Positions 21,401-32,663 of a stretch of 64,000 nt of DNA are shown here, one piece after another. A model generated the notes under the pieces. The model ran no database searches. It saw only the letters and a program-made list of their open reading frames with translations, and had not been told where the DNA came from. The stretch's first letter is position 1. Every line of letters begins with the position of its first letter. Both the position numbers and the translations under genes were made by a program. Origin of the DNA: Rhodocollybia butyracea (Eukaryota > Basidiomycota > Agaricomycetes > Agaricales > Omphalotaceae); contig JADNRY010000098.1 of assembly GCA_015501585.1 (NCBI GenBank), positions 62,001-126,000 on the forward strand, written 5' to 3'.

Positions 21401-21903
21401 GGAATAATTTCAGAACTGGGAATAACAATACCCAAAATGAAAACACAAATAATCAAACCCTTGACCACAACCAGTCAGGAAACAGCTACTCCACCTTTGC
21501 AAACACAAATTTCAATCAGAATATTCCGCCTAATAATCATACAACACAAGTTCAACCACAGGACGCTACTACATCTAACACACAGACTCAAAGACCATCT
21601 AGAATGAATCACAACAGTTCTAGAAACAATTATATCAATGAGGCTTCAGCTGTAGTACAAATGGCTTGGGTCACTCAAGAGGAGTATGACCAAAGACGAG
21701 CAAAAGGGGCTTGCACTTACTGTGGTGAGATGGGCCATTTCACCAGAAACTGCCCACAACGGCGCAATAATGTATCGGGTCGAGCCACATTTATGGACAC
21801 TTCCAGTGACACACCAAGCAATATTACACTTGAAGTTGAGGGTGAAGTCATTGATATTGACAGCACACTCATGGAAGGAGACCCTGAAGGAGGGGAAATA
21901 TAA
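18489..21903 (+). pseudogene. gypsy Gag, one long frame broken by two frameshifts
   Basis: The ATG at 18489 opens a frame of about 30 codons. Reading then continues in another frame from about 18590 to 20329 (most of a 548-codon Gln/Ser/His-rich stretch), and in a third frame from about 20320 to 21903 (511 codons counted from 20368). Both shifts are in the same direction, consistent with single-base losses. The last part has a Pro-rich segment, a run of RDGRDGRDGR-like repeats (about 20725-20770), a Retrotrans_gag-type domain (about 20840-21370) and a CCHC knuckle CTYCGEMGHFTRNC (about 21712-21755). It ends in an acidic tail. No protease follows. The long Gln/Ser-rich N-terminal extension is unusual for Gag. 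Confidence 0.8.
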
Positions 21904-23395
21904 GAATCACAACCAAGAGAACCTTCCATGGCTGAGGAAGAATAGGGGAAACCTAAGGACCAGCCATTAATTCTCTAATTTCTCTTCAACCAATTATCAT
22001 CAGCACCAAGTTATTCACCTATAAAATCCTATAAAATCCAATTCAGCTCTACCTTCATCAAGATACCCATATGCAGAAGAAAAACCACTACTGAAGACCC
22101 TTGATTAAGCCAGAGCATACTCAGCACCAATGCTGCTACCACGACACCCTAATGATTTTACGATGCCATTCATGACCCATATGATCCCCAAATATAACGC
22201 CCAAACATCAGAGAACTGATCAGCTTTGATGTTCCACAACACTCAAATTTCAACTTTCAGTTGAGCACAAGCCAAAAAATGAAATGAAATAAAATTTTGC
22301 AGTCTAGAACCAATCTAGAACCATGCTAGAATGCCCTTAAGAAACTGGCAGGATGGAGCAACAAATGATGCCAAGCTCGTTAACTCTTGACCATTCAACC
22401 AGACCAACTGTGGAACTTACTCAGAAATGTTGCAAAAAACTTACCGCCACATTAACCCTATGATCTCCAACCAAATGCGATTACTTATGATACATATTAT
22501 GCCCAGAAACTGTAGCAAGAACACCAGAAAGCAGAGCAGCTTTGAAAGATGTGCAGAAGCATCGCATAACAAGGGGAAAGGAAGGAGAATACCAACAGCC
22601 TAAACAGGAGTTGAATAAATACTAAGGAAGAGAGATTTCCGCACCTGAGATACACCTCAGGTTAATGAGTTTCAATCTAACCGAAGATGAAAATCATTCA
22701 TACCCGCTATTACACCAAAAAATACATCTACAATTCCGGAAATCTTGTATCAACATGAGATTCAACTACCAAGTCAAGATTAATGCTTACTGAAACACCG
22801 GCAGTTGAGCCCGAAATGGCACAAATATCACAAACCATGAGCTTCAGGCCCATGAAATCAAATCTCTGATTAACTGGAAATATGCTGAATCTATCTAAAT
22901 GATATACTCAGAACCTCGAGACCTAGCTTTGCCAATAATGTCAACTATTTTCAACTAAACCACCAATCAACTTGCAGCAATTGACATCAGAGTGACCATC
23001 ATATCATCGATATGTAAACATATCTCCAATCAAACAATCATTTTGATTGATGGAATTCCCGTAAATCAGATCCATGGACATAATGCACTGCCAAAATCTT
23101 TGATGTATCAGAATCATGATGTTGATGTAAAATGTCACTTGCTAGTGATAGTTTTGACGCTACCTGGCACTTGAGCAAAAAAATTCACGTATCAGGCAAG
23201 GCCACTAACGACACCAATGACACTAATGACCAATCAATGGGCCACTCCACAATCACCAACTAAAGTCAAAATGTGAATGAAACTCAAGACACAGATGAAA
23301 GGCAGAAATTGATTCCAGTCAACTCCTTTGCTCTGCTGATTTGATGAATGAACATTGAACTCCCTAACTCATATGTGGCCTCAGAGGGTTTCGGC
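21904..23395 (+). other. Non-coding 3' half of the gypsy element
   Basis: About 1.5 kb without a frame above 60 codons, A- and C-rich. No remnant of protease, RT, RNase H or integrase could be read in any frame. The pol region seems to have been replaced or lost completely rather than mutated in place. Confidence 0.6.
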
Positions 23396-23411
23396 CTTAA
23401 GGGGGGAGTAC
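23396..23411 (+). other. gypsy polypurine tract
   Basis: TTAAGGGGGGAGTAC lies immediately before the 3' LTR, in the expected place and purine-rich. Confidence 0.75.
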
Positions 23412-24580
23412 TGTTATGACCCGGATCTAAATCCTATACACCCAATCTTTTTTCTTCTGTAACCAACTATGAACACTATCATTAATACTTCTACTTAACA
23501 TTTTACATTCATTAGTTATTCAACACCATTTGGGTTAATGCTGCACACATTCTTCCAGAACACCAGAATGATCTTTAACAGTCACTGCACAGTCTGCACA
23601 GTCATGACATCATTCTAGCTCCACAACTATGATGTCATCTTGCTACTCCACAATCATGATGTCATTCCATTGCTCCGCAGTTATGATATCACATCACTGC
23701 TCCACAGCTATGACATCATTGCATAGCCTCTTTACATCAATGACTCAATATCAGTCATTGCACAGCCAGATATCTGAGTCAACTACGGTTCCGCATACAT
23801 GACTCAATATTAGTCATTGCACAGCATTACATAGTCAGACTGACTCATCCGCAGTATTTCCGCAGTTATGACTCAAATCTAGTCATTCCGCAGCATTTCC
23901 TAACTAGTACACATTGCACAGTATATAAGTAGTCTAGATTTACCAATGTACGTGAGACGTATTATTTTTCTTAAATCCAAACCCCCACTTGTTTGCTGTT
24001 ATCACTTGTGTGAATCACCAGACCAACTCATTGTATCTTGTTGAGCTATCTCCAAGCTACAATACACATTTATACATCTTGTTGAGCTAACTCCAAGTTG
24101 TATCCACTAATATTCACCTGTTGAGCTATCTCCTAGTGAATACTTCTTTAATTGCCACTTGTTGAGCTATCTCCGAGTTGCAACTTCCTATTACTTGTTG
24201 AGCTATCTCCGAGTATTAGACATCACACTCACTATTACTTGTTGAGCTATCTCCGAGTATTAGACACCATACTCACTACTACTTGTCGAGCCATCTCCGA
24301 GTATTAGTTCTGATTCATATTACTGCTTGTCGAGCCATCTCCGAGGGTAATCTTATTATTATTTGTCGAGCTATCTCCAAATAATAACTTCTGTGAGTTT
24401 TGTATTACAAACTAGTTACTAACTTTACTTGAGCCTAGTTGTTTGAGTATATATTTTTTGCCTAGCGGTTTCAACGAACGGAAAGGCTTGCTCTATAATC
24501 TCATTAATTTCTCTTATCATTTTTACTGCCGAGTTACGTACTGTGAAGGTTTGGACGAGACTATTGATCGAGTCATAACA
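23412..24580 (+). repeat. gypsy 3' LTR
   Basis: Second 1169-bp LTR, nearly identical to 17290-18458. It also carries the hairpin array (24031-24387). The following 5 bp are CTTCG and do not match the left flank. Confidence 0.93.
24031..24387 (+). repeat. Nine-hairpin array in the 3' LTR
   Basis: Same nine loop cores and stem pairs as 17909-18265. In the full-length RNA this copy would sit in the 3' untranslated part, if transcription continues past it. Confidence 0.8.
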
Positions 24581-24999
24581 CTTCGCCTACCACTCCTACT
24601 ATTACTATTTCACCTTAGTACTACTGAGAGCTTGCTTTATGTATTTGTTTAGTAGTGTTGCTCATTGCAACGTGACTTGCTACTTAGGATTGCTTTAATG
24701 AGAGTCCATTTACATTTTCTCTGTTATGAAGTGAAAAGTTGAGATGAATGTGGTAAATTGAAAATGATACTATGCTATGCTGAATTTTTGCGAAGCCTTG
24801 AGAAAATCTGGATAATTTCTGATAGTGTTTGAAAAAGGCACAAAAACCTATGAAAAATTACTGAAGTTTGCAAGGGGACTGTGTTATTTTTCAAATCAAC
24901 GAAACAAGGGTAATTTAGATAATTTTGAGAATTTCCAAGAATTTTCAGAAACTATGTCACAATTATCAAATATTTGGTGTAGGCAGTTTTCCTGATGTT
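24581..24999. other. AT-rich gap between gypsy and the ARD-like remnant
   Basis: No gene recognised. At its end the sequence AGTTTTCCTGATG resembles the terminus of the fold-back elements and lies directly against the ARD-like exon remnant. That hints at an insertion-related truncation but could be chance. Confidence 0.35.
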
Positions 25000-25053
25000 G
25001 ATAACCACCCGGCTCGCCAAGCTTATCTCAAAGAGGTCCTTGGGCGGACGTAA
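25000..25053 (+). pseudogene. Remnant of an ARD-like gene (last exon only)
   Basis: It encodes DNHPARQAYLKEVLGRT and stop, matching the end of exon 5 of the complete copies. The rest of the gene is absent upstream. Downstream sequence to about 26.4 kb resembles the spacers between other copies, so this is the left end of the array. Confidence 0.8.
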
Positions 25054-26434
25054 ATATTCAAATGCTGTATAAATAGAATTGAATGTACTACTATTACCGT
25101 ACAAATTTTCTTTCAGTATATTCACTCAGACCCCTTGCTTAGAACTCAGAAAGGTGGTCGGAGATTCTGGTATAAGGGATGACAAATGCCAAACAGACTG
25201 AGCATCAAGAAAACCACCATTATTTGTTCTCAGTCTTGTACAGTAGTTCTAAGCAGTGAAATTTTCAGTGTATTCACTCAGAGTCTCAGACCCACTGCTT
25301 AGAACTCAGAAAGGTAATAGGAGATTCTGGTCTAAGGGATGAAACAGCTGCAGACTCCAGAGTGAATCCAAAAAGGTCAAAAATGAAGCTGATCCTATTA
25401 TTCTTTGTTGGATAGAACACAATATTACTACTTGGGATAATACTTATGTAGCACAATAGCAGAATAGATTTAAAAGCACAATATATTCCATTTGCTCTCT
25501 ACAGCTAAGAGAGAGGGGGGCAATGGGATGAGGTAGCATACATCTAGCTACTGCTGATATGCTGGTATGGGGGTGCCAATAGGAGATAAGTACGTGTAAG
25601 TATGTGTAAGTACGTGTCAATAATGAGTGTGAGATAACTATGAGCTTGATCAATCATAAGCATGATACTGATATCTTGTGATATCCAACAGTATTGCAGC
25701 GTGATCCTCTGGTTTATGAGAATCAATGTCTAGTAGTCTACTATGTGGGACAGATATGAACAAGATATGAATGATTTTTTTTCAAGAGGGACCTCGATCA
25801 AACCTAGATGAACAAATAATCCCGGGCACGATACTGCCGCAAGCACTTGAGTTCATCTCTATGATCCTTCACCACTGTCTGTTTGCATGTACTCAATATA
25901 TTTGAGAGGCACTAAAATGCTGATGAGTCCCTACTTCTGATTCGCAGAGAATGATATCGATGAACTTAGGTGCTTTTAAGTAAGCCCATCGTGGGACAGC
26001 AGAGCCATGGCATCCCTGCTACCTAACTAAGAAAGTTGATCGCGAAGCTCGAAGGCTGAAGCATCCTTTCCAATTCACCTCATTGCCCATCAAAGTGTAC
26101 TGTGTTACTCCCTTATGTGTATGGCCAGTTTCAAAAATAGACAAGCATTCAAGTATACAGATATACGGGGTTGGCCAATGTTGGGGCGGGAAGGTTATAT
26201 TATTTCTGTTGCAAGAATCCTCGCTTTTAATTCGTTATAAAGATGGACTAGCACCTGGGGAATCTCCGGATCTGGCTTAAGTCCGTACTATGCCACAAAA
26301 TCAATGCTCTTTCCAGATGAACTTTATAGACTGTTAGACAGTGCTAGTACAACTTTAGACCGAATTCATTTGTAATCTCTGGCTTGCACTTTAAAAGTCG
26401 CCAAGTTTCCTTCCCAGTGTCGCAGTAAGCAAAG
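25054..26434. other. Array spacer with duplicated non-ARD module and promoter
   Basis: The segment around 25110-25190 is repeated at 25255-25345 (TTCACTCAGA...CTTAGAACTCAGAAAGGT). The segment 25795-25990 is a degraded copy of a module that recurs before other ARD-like copies and reads, with stops, as PQALEFI(D/S). Just before the next gene, CTTTAAAAGTCGCC (about 26388) recurs in front of most copies at about 45-60 nt from the ATG and is probably the core promoter. Confidence 0.45.
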
Positions 26435-27239
26435 ATGGCCCCCACTCAAGCATATTATCTTCCCGCTGATTCTGCTTCTGCCATCGATACATCTCATCAA
26501 GTCAGTGTCGAGCACCTCAATGCTCTCGGATGGAGGATATCATCCGTTAGGGGTGGCCCCGATGAAATCAAACAGGCTGGTCTAAAATTGGCAAAAGAAT
26601 TAGGATTTCCCGTTACACAGGATGGTTGTGTCGTTCCATTTAACGCTGACCTTGAAAAAAATGCAGCGACGATGACTCCAGAGGTGATCATAGTAAATTC
26701 TCCCCGAAAGCTTGAGTTTGCTCACTTTCCATTCCAGATGCTTGCCTATTTGAAGAAAACAGCGGAAGTACAGAATAAGTAGGCAAAACAAATAAAATCA
26801 TGTTCACCTCTGTATATCAACTTAAATAATCTCTAGTGATACCTTAGCACATGGAGGGATTATTGCTGTGACAGGCGGAAGTCCCTATGCAGATGTTGAA
26901 GGGGAGTACAATTCGCAGTCCATGTATGATCTGCCTTAACTAAGAGCCTCGTTACGAAACAGATGTTACTACTGCCAGTTGGATCCGTATCCACTTTGCT
27001 CCTGGTATGCTCGTTTGTGCACCAACGGGAGCAAAGTACCGTCTTGCTCTTGACAAGCAGAACAGAGGGACAACAGGAATCGCATTCTTCAAAGTAAGCC
27101 TTTCTCTAGGATTAACAAGTAAACACACCTACTGAGAGTTGGATAGGAAACAATATCCAACCATGGATGGCTTGTGAACAAAGATATTGATAACCATCCG
27201 ACTCGTCGAGCTTATCTCAATGAGGTCCTTCGGACCTGA
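26435..27239 (+). pseudogene. ARD-like protein, copy 1 (splice donor damaged)
   Basis: Five exons: 26435-26683, 26738-26778, 26837-26901, 26963-27093, 27147-27239. They match acireductone dioxygenase (ARD, PF03079) from end to end: QAYYLPAD near the N-terminus, VSVEHLNALGW, a YxDV strand, WIRIHF, PTGAKYR and a C-terminal DNHPTRRAYL. ARD binds Fe or Ni through HxHxxxE and a later His. Here those positions read D, L, G and Tyr, so no metal site is predicted. The exon 3 donor is GGGAGT where sisters have GTGAGT. Using the next GT would shift the frame, so this copy is probably not expressed correctly. Confidence 0.75.
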
Positions 27240-27640
27240 GGCCTTGAATATCCGAATCCTTTATAAACCGAATCGAATGTACTATTACCGTACGACGTTG
27301 AGTCTACAAATCATCATATATATTGCACTTTTCACGATGCCCTCAAGACCTCAGTGGTGGATCGCTGTAGTCTGTGTCCTTGGCGAAGACATTCAGAGAT
27401 AAAGATCAAGGTGAGGTTTACATGGACACAAGCGCAATGCACCCAACATCATTAAAACCGCCCGATCGATTTACGACGGACTCAACTTGAGCGCAACCGT
27501 AACACTCTCATCGACCTCTCAAGAGCCTGTAAAGCAAATCCAGATTTGAACCCGAACCACATATCCGTTTACTAAAGATTGAAGCTCAACATGTACCATC
27601 CCACCAGAAAGCTATTCGTATGTGCTTGGCGTTCTAGCAT
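27240..27640. other. Spacer with duplicated fragment of unknown origin
   Basis: About 27290-27560 is similar to 35165-35480. Both follow an ARD-like gene directly and both read, with stops, as WIAVV..LGEDIQR and later LINLSRACK-like sequence. It is a non-ARD passenger duplicated with the gene; origin unknown. Confidence 0.5.
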
Positions 27641-27863
27641 GCAAAAATCTACCCATCAAACCACCCAGTTCTCGCCATCTCGTCTGCTAGTCCCAGCCAA
27701 TTTCGTCTTCGAGCTTTATGGCTTGCGAGTTCGGTAGCAGATCTACGTCAAAATAATCAGCTATAAGCAAGTAGAGATAACGCAACAGACTCACCGGAGA
27801 CATTCATCCATCCTCCACTTTCCTCCGTCATTCTCTCCTTTGGTATTATAATTCGAAACATCC

Positions 27864-28738
27864 TCACCGTGAGACGAAGGAGTGAATGGAGCGCCCGGAA
27901 CTACTCAACGCATAGATAAACGTGTCTTGCGCTCCAACTTGATCGAGATCCACAGCTCCATCGTCTACGTCTCCTTGCCCTTCGAAAAGGATTTCAGGCC
28001 GCTGAGAATTGGAATCAGGGTCATCCTTGTCGAGTACGGGGGTAACAGGACTCGGGGCATGCAAACGGGAACGTGACCGATGTTTTGAATTAGGCTAAGG
28101 TATTGCTATAGGCTTGAGCTTGAACGTTGAACAGTAAAGGCGCTGCAAAACCGATTAAAACTAAGTAGAATCCTCGAGGAAGGTGGACGTCGAATGAACT
28201 GTATTAAGAGAATCCGACACCCAGCCCGAACTCTGGAGGAATATTCTTTTGTAGGGAGTGAGATGGCAGCAGCGCCTTCTGAGCCCCAGTGAGTGATGAG
28301 AAGCGCGTGCAGAGGTGCAATGGACATGAGTGAGAGTAAGAATTTCCGTGGAGTGGTTGCGTAGTCGGGTGAATGAGCCTGCGCATAGCGTTTGTTGAAA
28401 TAGGACCTCTGCGAGACGAGCAAATTCGCGAACTCTGAGATAGTTTTGAGTTTATACTAGACCAAGTAGATGGCATAGAAGACTGACCGCTTCGATTCCT
28501 TGACCGCGCTGGTTCTTTCCTTCCCTGGCGACTTCGTCGGCCTATCAACGTCAAGATCGATGTTCTCTCCTTCAATTTCTGCTGCAACGAATTCATGCCC
28601 GGTACCCGAGGCATAGGACATGCAGACGCCATGATATTTCCCCTTCGTTACTAAGAAACGTCGACTGTTTTGTTGGCCATGGAAAGGGTAGGTTTCAACA
28701 GTAGGAATTATAGGCGCTAAACTCATGATCAACTTCAT
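27864..28738 (-). CDS. Hypothetical gene, minus strand, at least two exons
   Basis: The first exon starts at 28738 (a second Met four codons on gives MSLAPIIPT) and runs to about 28495. An intron of about 83 nt could then lead to an exon beginning SYFNKRYAQAHSPDY at about 28413 and reaching about 28205. A further open stretch at 27864-28064 (DKDDPDSNSQ, acidic) ends at a good GTGAGG donor and may be a later exon. I recognise no domain. The protein-like composition of the three stretches and plausible splice sites are the only support. The gene interrupts the ARD-like array between copies 1 and 2. Confidence 0.35.
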
Positions 28739-29883
28739 TGGGCGCCTAGTTATGTGCAGCTGGCCTCGATGGTTTAAAACAGATTCCGACTGTGCACATC
28801 CAATCCGGAGATGGCCGCTGCTTTTAAATTTAACACCTCAAGGCCTCAAGGCCTCACTCTTCAAAGAAGCTGCAAAGAATCCTTCTTTCCTACCGTGCCT
28901 CAACCTCAGGCTTCCAGTACAATACGACTTCTTTGTCGCCGAGATATGGGAACTTAGTAGAGAACGGAGTTCAGCTGGCAGTCGATATACCACTTCCTCA
29001 CGTCAAGATACTTGCGGCACCTTGTCCCGATCTCAATACCCACAGTATGCTCTCCCCTAACCAGCACATGAGAAGCATCCACCAAAATACTGGTTAGTCC
29101 CCTACTTCTTCGTAGAGACAGTATCGATGAACTTACAGAGCTTTTTAAGTAAGTGGATAGTCTACTGTGACAGCGGAGCCATAGTATCCCCGCCACCCCA
29201 CCAAGAAGGTTGAAGGCAAATCCTTTTCATTCACTCCATCGCCCACCAAAGTGTTGGTTAGTTCCTAAACTTGTACTATTGCGTGCATTTTCACATACCG
29301 CTTCCAAAGCCTAAAGGGCTATCTGATTACAGGTACCTTTAGTTCCAGTGAGACGACTTTCACCGATTGTTTTACAATCATGGATGGATCATGGAGGCCT
29401 TCCGCTCGTTCGATCATTTCCATGATGAACATAATCATAGGGCAAGTGGATTTCCGATTCGAATGATAAGGCAAGTAAAGCACTTATGCACCCGGAAGAA
29501 ACGCACCCACGAGTTACCGCTCTCGAATCGATAATTGGCCGCGTGTTCCAAAAGATCAGTTTCAAAATATACAAGCATTCAAGACTTTCGAGTATAAGTA
29601 CATCGAGTATACAGATCTTGTATAGAAAGCTAGCCAATGTTGGGGCGGTAGGGTCTGCAACAATGTATTATTTCCGTTGCAACCTCGGAATTCTTTCTTT
29701 GCATTATGGCTCCCGAGAAGATGGACTAACACCCGAGCAATCTCTGGATCTGGTGGGAGTCAACTCTCGGACTATGCCACAAAATAAAATCTTCCTTCCA
29801 GAGCACGCACAGTACCATCTCAGACCGACTTCATTTGTTTCTGCCTGTTTAACGCCTTCGCAGTGAATTTACAGTAACCGAAG
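28739..29883. other. Array spacer
   Basis: No gene seen. About 29065-29260 and 29560-29760 are degraded copies of the spacer module found before other ARD-like genes (CTGGTTAGTCCCCTACTTCTT..., GGCCAATGTTGGGGCGG..., AATCTCTGGATCTGG). Confidence 0.45.
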
Positions 29884-30687
29884 ATGGCCTCCATTCGCGC
29901 ATATTATCTTCCCACCAATTCTACATCTCCAATCGATGCGTCTCATCCCGTCAGTGTCAAGCATCTTAATGCCCTAGGCTGGAAGCTGTTGTCTGTCGGT
30001 GATAACTACAATGAAATTGAGCAGGCCAGTCGAAAATTGGCACAGGAATTAGGGTTTCCCGTGACACAGGAGGGTTGCATGGTTCCATTTCACTATGACC
30101 TTGCCAAAAATTCCCCGACGGTAGATCCAGAGGTAACCATAGTAGACTCTCCCTGAAAGCGAACTTGAGTTCACTCCCAATTCTAGATGGTTGCGTTATT
30201 GACGAAATTAGTGGAAGTCGACGATAGGTAAGGGAAAAAAATACATTTATGCTCACCTCTGCAATTAAACTCAATCTGTAGCAATATATGCTTAGCGAAT
30301 GAAGCACTTGTCGTTGTAACAAGCGGAAGCCGCTATTTAGATGTCGAAGGTGAGCACGTTCTGCATCTCATGTATGATCTGCTATTACTAGAGCATCCTG
30401 ATAGACGTCACTACCGCTGGTTGGATTCGCATCCATTTTGTTACCGGGATGCTCGTTTGTGTACCAACAGGAGCAAAGTACCGTCTGGCTTTGGACGAGC
30501 GGAACAGAAAAGCAACAGGAATAGCGTTTTTCAAAGTGAGCTTATTTCTGAGATTAACAAGTCAATACGCCTACTGATCATGAGTTGGATAGGAAACTGT
30601 ATCCAATACCGGATCGCCTGTGAAGGAGATATTGATAACCACCCAGCTCGTCAAGCTTATCTTGCTAAGGTCATTGGGCAGATCTGA
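29884..30687 (+). pseudogene. ARD-like protein, copy 2 (frameshift in last exon)
   Basis: It has the same five-exon structure as copy 1, with clean GT/AG borders and the GTGAGC donor after exon 3. The N-terminus is ASIRAYYLPTNST and the core is YLDVEDVTTAGWIRIHF then PTGAKYRLALDE. Metal-ligand positions of ARD read I, L, a non-acidic residue and Tyr. The last exon is 95 nt where intact copies have 96: one base is missing near GTGAAGGAGATA. The normal C-terminus (DNHPARQAYL) is therefore out of frame and translation would run on for about 35 codons. The fold could partly survive, since only the final segment changes. Confidence 0.75.
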
Positions 30688-30689
30688 AT

Positions 30690-31270
30690 ATCCGAATGCT
30701 TTATATACCGAGTTGAATGTACCATTACCATCTGAGCTCTCAAGTTTCAGCATTGTTACTTACATGAAATTTGAGAGTAGATTCTGGTTCAAGGAATGAA
30801 GCAGCTACAGAGTGATTCCAAAAAGGTCGAAGGCAATTCAAGACTTGCAGTACGATCCTAATGCCAGATATGCACAATTTTATGAAGGACAGCGGATTCA
30901 AGCGGCAAGGATCTGATTCCAGGCTACGTACTGCCAAAAGGCACTGAGTTCATCGATATCGTTAACGGTCCCTCAACATTTTCTATTTGCGTGTGATATA
31001 TTGAGGGACAGCCATCATGGTGCCTAGTCCCCTACTGCAGAGAGACGATATCAACGGACTGAGGAAGATTACCGTGACACAGCAGAACCTGCTACCTAAC
31101 TAAGTAGGTTGAAGGCAAAGCTCGAAGCTTCCTTTCCCGGGGAATCTCTGGATCTGGTATGAGTTGCCCCACGTAATTTAGAGTATAATACGGTTGACCG
31201 AATTTATTTGCTTCTGGCTGACACTTTAAAAGTTGCGGCCTTCCCACTGTTACTGCTACAGCGACCAAAG
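30690..31270. other. Array spacer with module and promoter
   Basis: About 30885-31100 is another copy of the recurring non-ARD module (GCTACGTACTGCC...CATCGATATCG...). GGGGAATCTCTGGATCTGG (about 31138) and CTTTAAAAGTTGCGGCC (about 31223) are the conserved upstream elements of the array. Confidence 0.5.
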
Positions 31271-32070
31271 ATGTCCCCCATTCATGCATACTATCTTCCC
31301 GCCGATTCCACTTCTGCCATTGATGCATCTCATCCAGTCAGCGTCGAACAACTCAGCACCCTTGGATGGAAGTTATCATCTGTCGGTGGAGGTCCCGATG
31401 AAATTGAACTTGCTGGTCGGAAAGTTGCCCAAGAATTAGGATTTCCCGTTACACAGGAGGGTTGTATCGTTCCATTCAACTTTGATCTTGAAATAAATGC
31501 AGCGACATTAGCTCCAGAGGTGATGATAACAGATCCTCCAATAGCAAACTAAAAATCACTCACTCCCAATTCTAGATGGCTGCCATACTGATGAAAGTGG
31601 CGGAATTAGAGAATAGGTAAGGAAGTTGAATATATTGACAGTGCTCTCTATATGCTAATTCAATTTGTAGTGATATATGTTTAACGAACGAAGCGGCTGT
31701 CGCTATAACGAGTGGAAACCTCTGTATAGATGTTGAGGGTGAGTACAATTTGCACCCAACGTATGGTCTGTCCTACTGACTGTACCCACATAGACGTCAC
31801 TACTGCCGGTTGGGTTCGCATTCATTCTGGTGCCGGGACGCTCTATCGTTTACCAATAGGAGCAAAGTACCGCGTTGCTTTCGATGAAAAGAACAGAGCG
31901 ACAGCGGGAGTTGTGTTCTACAAAGTGAGCGTACTATGAGATTCACAAGTAAATGCTCTTGCTGAATTGGATAGGAAACAATATCCAACGTGGGATGGCT
32001 TGTGAATAAAGAGATTGACAACCACCCCGCTCGTCAAGCTTATCTCGCTCAGGTCCTTGGGCAGACCTAG
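31271..32070 (+). CDS. ARD-like protein lacking metal ligands, copy 3
   Basis: Exon 1 runs from 31271 to the donor GTGATGATAAC near 31518. Exon 2 starts MAAILMKVAELEN, exon 3 is the DICLTNEAAVAITSG segment, exon 4 begins DVTTAGWVRIH and exon 5 ends NHPARQAYLAQVLGQT. All four introns are GT..AG and the frame is intact, giving a protein of about 190 residues, close to the usual 180 of acireductone dioxygenase. In ARD the EHLHxDEEIR segment supplies two His and a Glu. The aligned segment here is DICLTNEAAV. The fourth ligand, in PAGIYHRF, is Tyr here (PIGAKYRV). I infer an ARD/cupin fold without the methionine-salvage reaction. A CTTTAAAAG box lies about 45 nt upstream. Confidence 0.78.
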
Positions 32071-32663
32071 ATATCATGCTTAATAAACTGAATTAAATGT
32101 ACTATTACCATACGAGTTCTCTTTCGGTATTTTTTACTTACACCCACTGCTCAGTCGGAGTCAGAATTTAGAAATTTGATTGGAGATTCCGATCCAAGAG
32201 AGAAAGCGGCTTCAGAGTGATCCCAAGGGGTGAAAGGCGAAGCTAATCCTATTATTTCGAGTGTCGCAGTGCGATCAGGCTATAGTTTACAGGCAGCGGG
32301 AACCTCGATCGACAATAATTCGAGGCTACATACCGCCTCAGGCACTCGAGTTCATCGATATCGTTGACGGTCCCTCACCATTTTTGTTTGCGTGTGATAC
32401 TCGAGTATATATTGAGACTCGGCAGCGACCAAAATGCTGGTTAGTCTCCTACTTCTTTGCAGAGATGATATCGATGAGCTTAGGTTCCTTTTAAGTAAAC
32501 CCACCTTGGCACAACAGAGCCTGCTATCTAGCTAAGAAGATTGAAGGCAAAGCTAGCTTCATTTCATTCAAGGCGAATCTCCGCATCTGACATGAATCAA
32601 CTTTTGGACCGTGCCCCCCCGAACTTAAATAAAGTCGCCTCTCAGCAGTTACAGCAATAAAGG
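32071..32663. other. Array spacer with best-preserved non-ARD module
   Basis: In 32261-32494 the recurring module is open for 77 codons and includes the readable motif PPQALEFIDIVDGPSPFLFA. Other copies carry stops or deletions. It is not similar to ARD and I cannot name it. It may be an exon of a neighbour gene caught in the original duplication. Confidence 0.45.

Larger units (their letters stand above)
17290..24580 (+). mobile_element. Gag-only Ty3/gypsy LTR retrotransposon, self-priming type
   Basis: Two 1169-bp LTRs (17290-18458 and 23412-24580) differ by only about three substitutions by eye. The interior has a gag region with a CCHC knuckle and a polypurine tract before the 3' LTR, but no protease, RT, RNase H or integrase. 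This is a non-autonomous element that would need Pol from a relative. The flanks do not match (GACCA on the left, CTTCG on the right), so the usual 5-bp duplication is missing, which suggests recombination between two copies or a later rearrangement. Confidence 0.92.

Noticed and set aside
24985..25000. Fold-back element end (CCTGATG) fused to the ARD-like remnant
   Set aside because: The match is about 11 bp and lacks the rest of the element, so it could be chance.
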